Source of the DNA: Propionibacteriaceae bacterium
GTDB taxonomy: Bacteria > Actinomycetota > Actinomycetes > Propionibacteriales > Propionibacteriaceae
Length of the DNA: 8,528 bases
Reading direction: 5' to 3'
NCBI GenBank assembly: GCA_009781325.1
Contig: WQYJ01000081.1
Span: 1 to 8,528, forward strand
Shown here: piece after piece, positions 1 through 6,690 of the stretch
How the letters are laid out: every line of letters starts with the position of its first letter
Position numbering within the stretch: the first letter of the stretch is position 1
The notes under the pieces: model-generated
The model's database searches: none
Seen by the model: the letters and a program-made list of their open reading frames with translations, nothing else
What the model was told of the DNA's origin: nothing
Made by a program: the position numbers and the translations under genes

Positions 1-111
1 AACAGTGGTCACATGGGCACCTAGGCGCCTCCATAGTTCTGTATCACCCCCGGAGGCTAAGCCATCCATGTCGGTTCCGCGCAACTCGCCTGCAAGATCG
101 TAGGTTGCCAT
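1..111 (-). CDS. glgB: 1,4-alpha-glucan branching enzyme GlgB, N-terminal fragment (partial at window edge)
   Basis: The first 37 codons of a minus-strand gene run off the left edge with an open frame. The ATG at 109-111 is preceded on the minus strand by a strong Shine-Dalgarno, AGGAGG, about 5 nt away, and the gene begins 30 bp after the glgE stop. The visible peptide ends in LWRRLGAHVTTV. This resembles the conserved segment at the start of the second (CBM48-like) N-terminal module of actinobacterial GlgB, remembered from the Mycobacterium tuberculosis enzyme as LWEVLGAHP. GlgB transfers alpha-1,4 chains to 6-positions, branching the linear glucan made by GlgE, and glgE-glgB adjacency is known in mycobacteria. 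Only about 28 residues precede LGAH, so the extra N-terminal module of long GlgB forms appears to be absent. No catalytic residue lies in the window, so the call rests on this short match plus context. Confidence 0.72.
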   Translation of the reverse strand, partial: MATYDLAGELRGTDMDGLASGGDTELWRRLGAHVTTV

Positions 112-141
112 GTGGTCCTCCTATGTCAATGTTGATCCAGC

Positions 142-2223
142 TTAGTCCACGACCACCAGAATGTGGGCGGGCTGGGCAGGATAGAGAGAAACGAAAGCCT
201 GGGAACCCCATGTCCACTGCTTTCCAGTTAAGAGATCGCGCACCACCACCGGAGCATCATCGCCGACTCCCAGCGCTCCTCGGTCCAGATAGATTTCTGC
301 ATCCTGACCAGTGATGGGATCCAAGGTGATGACCACAAGTATGCGGTCTGCTTGGTCGGTCTTCGAGAATGCCATGACCTTCTCATTGGAAGTTCCATGG
401 AATTTGATGGTACGAAGACGCTGCAGTGCGCGGTGATCGCGTCGTACCTGATTCAACAGCGTGATCAACTCATTCAGGTTAGGTTCGCTGCTGTAGTCGC
501 GTGGACGGTACTCGTACTTTTCAGAGTTGAGATACTCTTCACGCCCAGGTACGGGTGCATGCTCGAAGAGTTCAAACCCGGAATATACTCCCCAGGTTGG
601 TGATGTCGTGGCAGCAAGGATCGCCCGGATAGCGAACCCAGCCTGGCATCCATCCTGGAGATAGAGCGGGTTAATGTCAGGTGTGTTCACGAAGAAGTTG
701 GGCCGATAGAAGGGAGCCATTTCCTGGGAGAGCTGGTTGAGGTATTCCTCGATCTCCCATTTCTCCGTACGCCAGGTGAAGTAGGTGTACGACTGTTGGA
801 AGCCGACCTTGCCCAGGGAATGCATCATCTCTGGTCGGGTGAAAGCCTCAGCAAGGAAGAGAACCTCCGGATGGCGTTCGCGCATCTTTGTCAGAAGCCA
901 TTCCCAGAACTGGACGGGCTTAGTATGAGGATTGTCGACCCTAAAGATCGTCACACCCTTGTCGACCCAGAATTCAATCAGGCGCAGACACTCATGATAG
1001 ATGCCCTGGGGATCACGATCGAAGTTGAGCGGATAGATGTCCTGATACTTCTTGGGAGGGTTCTCCGCATAGGCGATCGTACCGTCGATCCGCGTAGTAA
1101 ACCACGCAGGGTGATCGGTGACCCACGGGTGATCCGGAGATGCTTGGAGAGCGAAGTCGAGGGCGACTTCCAGACCGACACTGTGAGCCTTGGCGACAAA
1201 GCGAGCAAAGGAATCGAAGTCTCCAAGATCGGGATGGATGGCATCATGGCCGCCTTCAGCATTGCCGATCGCCCAGGGTGAACCAGGATCGCCGGGTTCG
1301 GGAGTCAAGGTGTTGTTCTTGCCTTTGCGGAATTGGGTTCCGATGGGATGGATGGGCGGCAGATAGATAACATCGAAGCCCATGGCCGCGACAGCTTCTA
1401 GGCGCTCAGCGGCGGTGTCGAATGTCCCCGAAACCCAGGTGCCATCCGGGAGTTGATAGGCGCCTTGGGAGCGAGGGAAGAACTCGTACCACGACGAGAA
1501 CAGAGCCTGTTCACGATCAACCCACAGGGGGAAATCAGCCGTGGGGGTCACGAATTCACGGATGGGATACTTGGTGATCAAAGCATTGAAGTTCGATGAA
1601 TCCAAGAGGTCTTGCAGGGCTTCCGCAGGGGAAGAAGGCGAGAAGGCTGCCGCGTAACTGGCAAGCATCGCTGCATCCTCAGGATGTGTTGCACCGATAT
1701 AGGCAATGGTACGGGTCAGTAAATCCTCGCCTTCGAGGCGTACCAATTCAAGGTCTATTCCAGCGGGAACCTTCACCTCGGCATTGTGGTGCCAGGTAGC
1801 CCAGGGGTTGGACCAGGCCTCGACGCGGAAGGTCCATGCTCCTTCGGCATCCGGAGCCACCCATGCTTGGTAGATGTCCAGTCCGTGAGGCCAGATTTGA
1901 GGCATGGGTGTGGAGATGGTTCTGCCATCGGGTGCAGTGAGCACAACAGTGGCACCCAAAGCGTCGTGGCCTTCTCGAAAGACTCTCGCTGTCACGGGGA
2001 AGGATTCACCAACCACAGCCTTCGCAGCATAGATGCCGCCTTCGATTACGGGCTCGACTTTCACTACAGGAATACGCCCGATCCCGCGCGGTAAACCAGG
2101 GGTGCGAGGAGAAAGATCGACCGTTGGCGGCGCGGCAGAGACGCTGCCGGGGGTCTGGCTTACCGTCTTGGTAGATGGCTTTCTTGCCTTGACTGTCGAC
2201 TTTGAGTGCGGCGTGGAGTTCAT
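142..2223 (-). CDS. glgE: Alpha-1,4-glucan:maltose-1-phosphate maltosyltransferase GlgE (GH13_3)
   Basis: This is a 693-residue cytoplasmic enzyme that adds maltosyl units from alpha-maltose-1-phosphate to the non-reducing end of alpha-1,4-glucan, the polymerising step of the trehalose-to-glucan (TreS-Pep2-GlgE-GlgB) route. Length matches the family (roughly 675-700). Visible signatures are WYEFFPRS (about 245-252), YLPPIHPIG, DFALQASPDHPW (356-367), KKYQDIYPLNF, the nucleophile motif FRVDNPHTKP with Asp430, the acid/base motif LFLAEAF with Glu459, and VNTPDINP with Asp516. These correspond to the retaining GH13 triad. Residues 1-45 are a Ser/Thr/Pro/Lys-rich, probably disordered tail before the conserved GRIPV segment. 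The ATG overlaps the glgX TGA as ATGA and no good Shine-Dalgarno precedes it, so translation is probably coupled to glgX. glgB follows after 30 bp. No frameshift or missing catalytic residue is visible. Confidence 0.96.
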   Translation of the reverse strand: MNSTPHSKSTVKARKPSTKTVSQTPGSVSAAPPTVDLSPRTPGLPRGIGRIPVVKVEPVIEGGIYAAKAVVGESFPVTARVFREGHDALGATVVLTAPDGRTISTPMPQIWPHGLDIYQAWVAPDAEGAWTFRVEAWSNPWATWHHNAEVKVPAGIDLELVRLEGEDLLTRTIAYIGATHPEDAAMLASYAAAFSPSSPAEALQDLLDSSNFNALITKYPIREFVTPTADFPLWVDREQALFSSWYEFFPRSQGAYQLPDGTWVSGTFDTAAERLEAVAAMGFDVIYLPPIHPIGTQFRKGKNNTLTPEPGDPGSPWAIGNAEGGHDAIHPDLGDFDSFARFVAKAHSVGLEVALDFALQASPDHPWVTDHPAWFTTRIDGTIAYAENPPKKYQDIYPLNFDRDPQGIYHECLRLIEFWVDKGVTIFRVDNPHTKPVQFWEWLLTKMRERHPEVLFLAEAFTRPEMMHSLGKVGFQQSYTYFTWRTEKWEIEEYLNQLSQEMAPFYRPNFFVNTPDINPLYLQDGCQAGFAIRAILAATTSPTWGVYSGFELFEHAPVPGREEYLNSEKYEYRPRDYSSEPNLNELITLLNQVRRDHRALQRLRTIKFHGTSNEKVMAFSKTDQADRILVVITLDPITGQDAEIYLDRGALGVGDDAPVVVRDLLTGKQWTWGSQAFVSLYPAQPAHILVVVD

Positions 2224-4373
2224 GGAATCAATCTACCGGTTGAACTGGCTCGCCTCAATGGTGATTCAGCTACAACAGGCACGATTGCTTGCATCAGTAC
2301 TGCTGTGTGCGGCAGGAGGGTCAGGGTGTCTCCAGGTAACAGTTTCGTACCTGAAACAGGGAATTCATCATCCTCACCGGTGTGGAGAAGGACATGGTAG
2401 GCGCTTCCCCACGCTTTACCGGGAAGAGTGATCTCCAAGTCCTGCGATCCGGCATACATCCAGTAGATAAAGGCTTCCTTATCAGTCGAGGAATACATCC
2501 CCAACAACTTGCGCGTCGAGTCATGCCAATCGGCTTCACCCATCTCGCCGGAGGTTCCATTCAGCCACGCCAGTTCGGGGCGGTTAAGCGAGTTGCCCTT
2601 GGCATCCATGACATCGACGCGATGCTTGAATGACTGCGGCGCTAGAGCGTCATGGGCGGCGCGCAAACAGGTCACAACACCGAGGAAGTTAGTCATCTCA
2701 TCCCAGGTGTCTTCCTCAGCCCAGGAGGCCCAGGAGATGGGGGAGTCCTGACAGTACGCATTGTTGTTCCCCTGTTGGCTGCGGCCAAACTCATCTCCAG
2801 CAGCGATCATGGGAACACCATGGGCAAGGACGAGTGTCATTAAGAAATTGCGTACTTGACGCTGGCGCAGGGCAATGATCGTTTCGTCATCGGTTTCACC
2901 TTCGACACCATGGTTCCAGGAACGGTTGTCGTCAGTACCGTCGCGATTGTTTTCATTGTTCGCATCGTTGTGTTTGTTGTTGTAGGTAACCAGATCGCGC
3001 AGAGTGAACCCATCATGACAGGTGATGAAGTTCACTGAATCCGTCACTGAGCGTCCCTCCGATTCGAAGAGATCCGGTGAGCCGCACATACGAGCGGCCA
3101 GTTCCTGAACCCCCGGGGTCGCTCCGCGCCAATAGTCGCGCAGGTAGTCTCTGAACCGGCCGTTCCATTCCGCCCAACCAGGTCCCCAGGCTCCAAGCTG
3201 GTAGCCGTAGGGTCCAACATCCCAGGGCTCTGCTATGAACGTGATGTGGCTAAAGCTGGGGTCTTCGGTGAGAGCCTTCTTGATGGGGTGATTGTGGTCC
3301 ACATGATGGTTGGCATCGCGGATCAGGGTCGTGGCGAGATCGAAGCGGAACCCGTCGATTCCCATTTCATGTGCCCAATAGCGAATGGAATCCAAGACCA
3401 TCCTCAACACACCCGGCTGGGAGGTATCCACGGAGTTTCCGCAACCGGTGACGTCGTAGTCGTCGTACATATTCTCGGTCAGGCGGTAATAACCAGCGTG
3501 ATCGATGCCCCTGAATGCCAGGGTGGGACCTTCGTGGTTTCCTTCACCTGTGTGGTTGTAGACCACATCAAGAATGAGTTCGATGTCCGCCTTATGCAGG
3601 GCTGAGACCATGTCTTTGAACTCATCAACCTGCTCGCCCATGGTTCCTACCGAGGTGTACGCAGCATGCGGGGCAAAGAATCCCATGGTGTTATAGCCCC
3701 AGTAGTTGCTGAGCCCGGCGCGTACGATGAAAGGTTCTGAGACGAAGTGGTGGATGGGAAGTAGCTCGATAGTGGTCACACCGATGGACTTGAGGTGATC
3801 GATGATGGCAGGGTAGGCCAAACCAGCGTACGTGCCACGCAAGTGCTCGGGAACCAGAGGATGTCGCAGGGTGTATCCCTTGACATGAGTTTCGAGAATG
3901 ATTCTCTTGTGCGGTTCCACCCGTGTCGTCAGCGGCGTGGGAGGAGGTGAGGCAGCCACCACCACAGACAACGGCACCGCAGCCGAAGAATCGGTGGCAT
4001 CTGGCAGGTAATCCGACTCAGATGTGTGGTCATGGATCGGCCCAGAATAGTCCACACCACCAGTAATGGCCTTGGCATAGGGATCGAGCAACAGACGGGC
4101 TGGGTTGAACCTCTGACCTGTTCGAGGCTCCCACAACCCATGGACGCGGAAACCGTAGAGTTGCCCTGCCTGGATCCCCGGCACATGAACACTCCAGACA
4201 CCACCGTCTACCAAGTCCATATCGACATTGGATTGCTCGCGGTCCCGTGAAACCAGAGCGAGTTCAACTCGTGTTGCACGAGGAGCCCACAATGCGAAAC
4301 TTGCACCGTGGTGATCAAGCGTTGCGCCCAGCCGGATGGAATCCGGTGGAGTCGGGAGATCCAGGTGGGTCAT
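2220..4373 (-). CDS. glgX: Glycogen debranching enzyme GlgX/TreX (GH13_11 isoamylase type)
   Basis: This 717-residue cytoplasmic enzyme hydrolyses alpha-1,6 branch points of glycogen or limit dextrins. An N-terminal CBM48-like domain (about 12-130; GASFALWAPRATRVELALV, then YGFRVHG) precedes a GH13 barrel. Region I is DVVYNHTGEGN (269-279). Region II is GIDGFRFDLA with nucleophile Asp345. Region III is FIAEPWD with acid/base Glu382. Region IV is NFITCHDGFTLRDLV with His453-Asp454. ETHVKGYT and MIAAGDEFGRSQQGNNNAYCQD are further GlgX/isoamylase hallmarks, and the length is close to actinobacterial TreX/GlgX (about 700-720). The ATG at 4371-4373 has AGGA 4 nt upstream. This is the first gene of the minus-strand operon, and its stop overlaps the glgE start by 4 bp. 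Maltooligosyltrehalose synthase and hydrolase genes (treY, treZ), frequent neighbours of this family, are not in the window, so GlgX fits better than TreX as a name. Confidence 0.95.
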   Translation of the reverse strand: MTHLDLPTPPDSIRLGATLDHHGASFALWAPRATRVELALVSRDREQSNVDMDLVDGGVWSVHVPGIQAGQLYGFRVHGLWEPRTGQRFNPARLLLDPYAKAITGGVDYSGPIHDHTSESDYLPDATDSSAAVPLSVVVAASPPPTPLTTRVEPHKRIILETHVKGYTLRHPLVPEHLRGTYAGLAYPAIIDHLKSIGVTTIELLPIHHFVSEPFIVRAGLSNYWGYNTMGFFAPHAAYTSVGTMGEQVDEFKDMVSALHKADIELILDVVYNHTGEGNHEGPTLAFRGIDHAGYYRLTENMYDDYDVTGCGNSVDTSQPGVLRMVLDSIRYWAHEMGIDGFRFDLATTLIRDANHHVDHNHPIKKALTEDPSFSHITFIAEPWDVGPYGYQLGAWGPGWAEWNGRFRDYLRDYWRGATPGVQELAARMCGSPDLFESEGRSVTDSVNFITCHDGFTLRDLVTYNNKHNDANNENNRDGTDDNRSWNHGVEGETDDETIIALRQRQVRNFLMTLVLAHGVPMIAAGDEFGRSQQGNNNAYCQDSPISWASWAEEDTWDEMTNFLGVVTCLRAAHDALAPQSFKHRVDVMDAKGNSLNRPELAWLNGTSGEMGEADWHDSTRKLLGMYSSTDKEAFIYWMYAGSQDLEITLPGKAWGSAYHVLLHTGEDDEFPVSGTKLLPGDTLTLLPHTAVLMQAIVPVVAESPLRRASSTGRLIP

Positions 4374-4387
4374 GTTGTCCTAGGGGT

Positions 4388-4403
4388 TGTGACACATATC
4401 AGA
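4388..4403. promoter_or_regulatory. Candidate CRP/GlxR-family operator upstream of glgX
   Basis: TGTGACACATATCAGA matches the 16-bp cAMP-receptor consensus TGTGA-N6-TCACA at 9 of the 10 specified bases; the only difference is TCAGA for TCACA. It is centred about 22 bp upstream of the glgX ATG and overlaps the candidate -35 of ligA. Actinobacterial CRP/GlxR proteins recognise this consensus, and GlxR is known to act on glycogen and carbon genes in corynebacteria. Binding here is inference only. Confidence 0.45.
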
Positions 4404-4481
4404 TCAACCATACCGTGTCTGGGGGGCAAACCCACGGCATATGAGCCGAGTTAATGAGATTCGACCTAGAGGCGACATAGC

Positions 4482-4487
4482 GAGGTG
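4482..4487 (+). promoter_or_regulatory. Ribosome binding site deciding the ligA TTG start
   Basis: GAGGTG lies 8 nt before TTG at 4496 but 20 nt before the in-frame ATG at 4508. The spacing favours the TTG start. No other purine-rich site stands between them. Confidence 0.6.
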
Positions 4488-4495
4488 CGGACTGG

Positions 4496-6586
4496 TTGAA
4501 TAGTCCTATGAGTTTTGATCCTCGAGCCCGTCATGAGGAACTGTGTCTACTGCTGAACCATTACCGCTGGGAATACTATGTTTTGGATGCTCCGACCATA
4601 CCAGACGCAGACTTCGATGCGCTGATGGGGGAACTGGAGAAGCTCGAAAAGGATCACCCAGAATTTGTCACCCCCGACTCGCCAACACAGGTTGTTGGAC
4701 CTGGAGCTGACCGGAGTTTCACCGAAGTTAACCACCCTTCACCGATGCTGAGTCTGGACAATGCTTTCTCTATGGATGAGGTACGAGCCTGGAGTAACCG
4801 CATGGTGTCCCTGGCCGGGGCAGATGCGCTGGCAGCGTCGGGCTACATGTGTGAAATGAAGATCGATGGGGTCGCTATTGACCTGGTTTATGTCGATGGG
4901 ATTCTGCTGCGGGGCGCCACCCGAGGAAATGGACGCGTCGGAGAGGATGTCACCGCGAATATCGGTACAATCAATCAGATTCCTCACCGCCTGGCGCAAC
5001 CCATGCCAGGAACCCTGGAAGTACGCGGTGAGGTCTTCATGGAGCTGGCTGGGTTTAATGAACTGAACGATTCACTGATTGATGAGGGAAAGAAGCCTTT
5101 TGCGAACCCGCGTAATGCTGCGGCAGGATCGATCCGACTCAAGGACCCTGCCGTCAGTGCCGCTCGGCCGCTGTCCTTTCTCTGTCATGGAATCGGGGTG
5201 TCCAAAACCGAGATTTCATCGCTGTCAGGTGCCTATGACATCCTCAAGGCTTGCGGCTTGCCCACCTCTGATCGTGCACTGCGCGTGGATACCTTCGAGG
5301 AGGTCATGGCCTATATCGCCGACCTTGGAGTCCAACGCCACCTGCTGAGCCACGAAATCGATGGGGCAGTGGTGAAGATCGATCGGATTTCTCTTCAAAA
5401 AGACCTCGGTTTCACAGTACGAGCCCCGCGCTGGGCTATCGCCTATAAGTTCCCCCCTGTTGAGGTGACAACGAAGCTGCTCGACATCCGCGTTGGAGTG
5501 GGCCGTACGGGCAGGGTCACTCCCTATGCAGTGATGGAGCCGGTCAAGGTCGCTGGATCAACGGTAGAGATGGCCACCCTCCACAACGGATCTGAGGTGG
5601 TTCGCAAGGGCGTACTTATCGGTGACACTGTAATCATTCGCAAAGCTGGCGATGTGATCCCTGAAGTCCTAGGTCCAGTCCTCCAGGATCGTACTGGCAG
5701 TGAACGTGCCTTCGTCATGCCGACTTTATGTCCTCAATGTGGCACAGAACTGGCCTATGAGAAGCAAGGAGATGCTGACCTGCGCTGCCCAAACCGGAGA
5801 AGCTGCCCGGCACAACTACGGGAACGGCTCATCCACATCAGTTCCAGACAAGGACTCGACATTGAAGGTTTGGGCGAGAAGGCAGTAGATGCCATCGTGG
5901 CCCAGCACCTTGTCACCGACGAATCTGATCTGTTCAATCTGAACGCGCAGATGCTCATCACCTGCCCGCTGTTCCAGAAGCAAGAAAAGGGGTCCGACAC
6001 TCCTGCACTGTCCAAGAATGCCGAAAAGCTCCTTGAACAACTTCAAGCCGCAAAAACCAAGAGCTTTGACCGCTATCTGGTCGCTCTGAATATCCGCCAT
6101 ATCGGCAAAGGAGTAGCTCCGGTCCTTGCATCCCACTACACGACGATCGATGACCTAGCCAGCGCCACGGCAGAAGAACTCAGTCAGATCGATGGCATTG
6201 GCCCGACCCTGGCAGCATCGATCACCTCCTGGTTCGCGATTGACTGGCACCGAGCCATCATCGAGAAGTGGAAAGCCTGTGGGGCAATGACTCAAACTAA
6301 GACGCCAGTCATCGAGATGAAGCAAACCCTCACAGGGAAAACAATCGTCGTCACAGGTTCAGTACCTGGGTATACCCGAGACGGTGCCAGTGAAGCTATC
6401 ATCGCCCGCGGCGGGAAATCTGCCAGTTCAGTGTCGAAGAACACCCACGTAGTTGTTGCCGGTGAAGGGGCCGGTTCCAAGCTAGATAAAGCCATCTCAC
6501 TGTCAGTGCCAGTTCTGGACTCTTCACTGTTTGGATACCTTCTCGATCATGGGGTGGAGTTAGCACTGGGGGAGGCCTCAGGTTAA
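4496..6586 (+). CDS. ligA: NAD-dependent DNA ligase LigA
   Basis: LigA seals 3'-OH/5'-phosphate nicks in replication and repair using NAD+. Numbering from the TTG start (696 residues), the domains are: Ia (about 10-75, with HYRWEYYVLDAPTIPDADFD for NAD binding); the adenylation domain with CEMKIDG (nucleophile Lys122), TRGNGRVGEDVT, NPRNAAAGS, HEIDGAVVKID (Lys294) and WAIAYKFPP (Lys318); an OB fold (GRTGRVTPYAVMEPV, then RKAGDVIPEV); a Cys4 zinc finger (Cys412, 415, 431, 437); helix-hairpin-helix repeats (about 450-590); and a C-terminal BRCT domain (about 611-690, LTGKTIVVTGSVPG). The TTG start is preferred because GAGGTG at 4482-4487 lies 8 nt upstream; the in-frame ATG at 4508 (692 residues) would be 20 nt from it and lacks its own site. 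The adenylation motif reads TRGNG where many LigA proteins have TRGDG. The full domain set indicates a functional gene. Confidence 0.97.
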   Translation: MNSPMSFDPRARHEELCLLLNHYRWEYYVLDAPTIPDADFDALMGELEKLEKDHPEFVTPDSPTQVVGPGADRSFTEVNHPSPMLSLDNAFSMDEVRAWSNRMVSLAGADALAASGYMCEMKIDGVAIDLVYVDGILLRGATRGNGRVGEDVTANIGTINQIPHRLAQPMPGTLEVRGEVFMELAGFNELNDSLIDEGKKPFANPRNAAAGSIRLKDPAVSAARPLSFLCHGIGVSKTEISSLSGAYDILKACGLPTSDRALRVDTFEEVMAYIADLGVQRHLLSHEIDGAVVKIDRISLQKDLGFTVRAPRWAIAYKFPPVEVTTKLLDIRVGVGRTGRVTPYAVMEPVKVAGSTVEMATLHNGSEVVRKGVLIGDTVIIRKAGDVIPEVLGPVLQDRTGSERAFVMPTLCPQCGTELAYEKQGDADLRCPNRRSCPAQLRERLIHISSRQGLDIEGLGEKAVDAIVAQHLVTDESDLFNLNAQMLITCPLFQKQEKGSDTPALSKNAEKLLEQLQAAKTKSFDRYLVALNIRHIGKGVAPVLASHYTTIDDLASATAEELSQIDGIGPTLAASITSWFAIDWHRAIIEKWKACGAMTQTKTPVIEMKQTLTGKTIVVTGSVPGYTRDGASEAIIARGGKSASSVSKNTHVVVAGEGAGSKLDKAISLSVPVLDSSLFGYLLDHGVELALGEASG

Positions 6587-6679
6587 CCCCCGATTCCGAC
6601 CCGCGAGGCTCATGAATATGTTGTTTTGCCATCCGGAGCGGCCACATCTGGGATAGGGTACCGCTGGTAGAGATCTCAC

Positions 6680-6685
6680 GGAGGT
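6680..6685 (+). promoter_or_regulatory. Ribosome binding site of the NOX-like reductase gene
   Basis: GGAGGT is followed by a 5-nt spacer and ATG at 6691. An out-of-frame ATG at 6686 sits inside the spacer and is too close to the site to be used. In the 104-bp gap upstream, TATGTT (6617-6622) and TAGGGT (6654-6659) are possible -10 boxes, but neither has a convincing -35. No terminator hairpin for ligA is obvious there. Confidence 0.75.
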
Positions 6686-6690
6686 ATGAC

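Larger units (their letters stand above)
4374..4495. promoter_or_regulatory. Divergent glgX/ligA intergenic promoter region
   Basis: This 122-bp stretch must carry the start signals for both the minus-strand glg operon and plus-strand ligA. For ligA a candidate is TTGTGA (4387-4392), an 18-bp spacer, and TACCGT (4411-4416), which fits the actinobacterial TANNNT -10 form. For glgX a candidate -10 on the minus strand is TATGGT (4412 down to 4407), but no convincing -35 sits at the right distance. If both are real the two -10 boxes overlap, so the polymerases would compete. The G run at 4421-4426 is not part of a recognisable hairpin. The assignments are by eye and weak individually; the existence of promoters here follows from gene orientation. 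Confidence 0.5.

Noticed and set aside
796..1281. 161-codon plus-strand open frame opposite glgE
   Set aside because: It lies entirely antisense to well-supported glgE coding sequence, has no ribosome site and its translation shows no recognisable fold.
3246..3605. 119-codon plus-strand open frame opposite glgX
   Set aside because: It is antisense to conserved GH13 catalytic regions; its Val/Ile/His-rich translation is what the complement of the real gene would give.
4508..4510. ATG as the ligA start
   Set aside because: It is in frame and possible, but the only Shine-Dalgarno is 20 nt away, while it is 8 nt from the TTG at 4496. The difference is just four residues.
6617..6659. Promoter for the NOX-like gene at TATGTT or TAGGGT
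   Set aside because: Both fit the loose TANNNT pattern but lack a good -35 at 16-18 bp, so neither is listed as a feature.
6587..6690. Rho-independent terminator after ligA
   Set aside because: No GC-rich hairpin followed by a T run could be found in the 104-bp gap, so ligA may read into the next gene or end by another mechanism.
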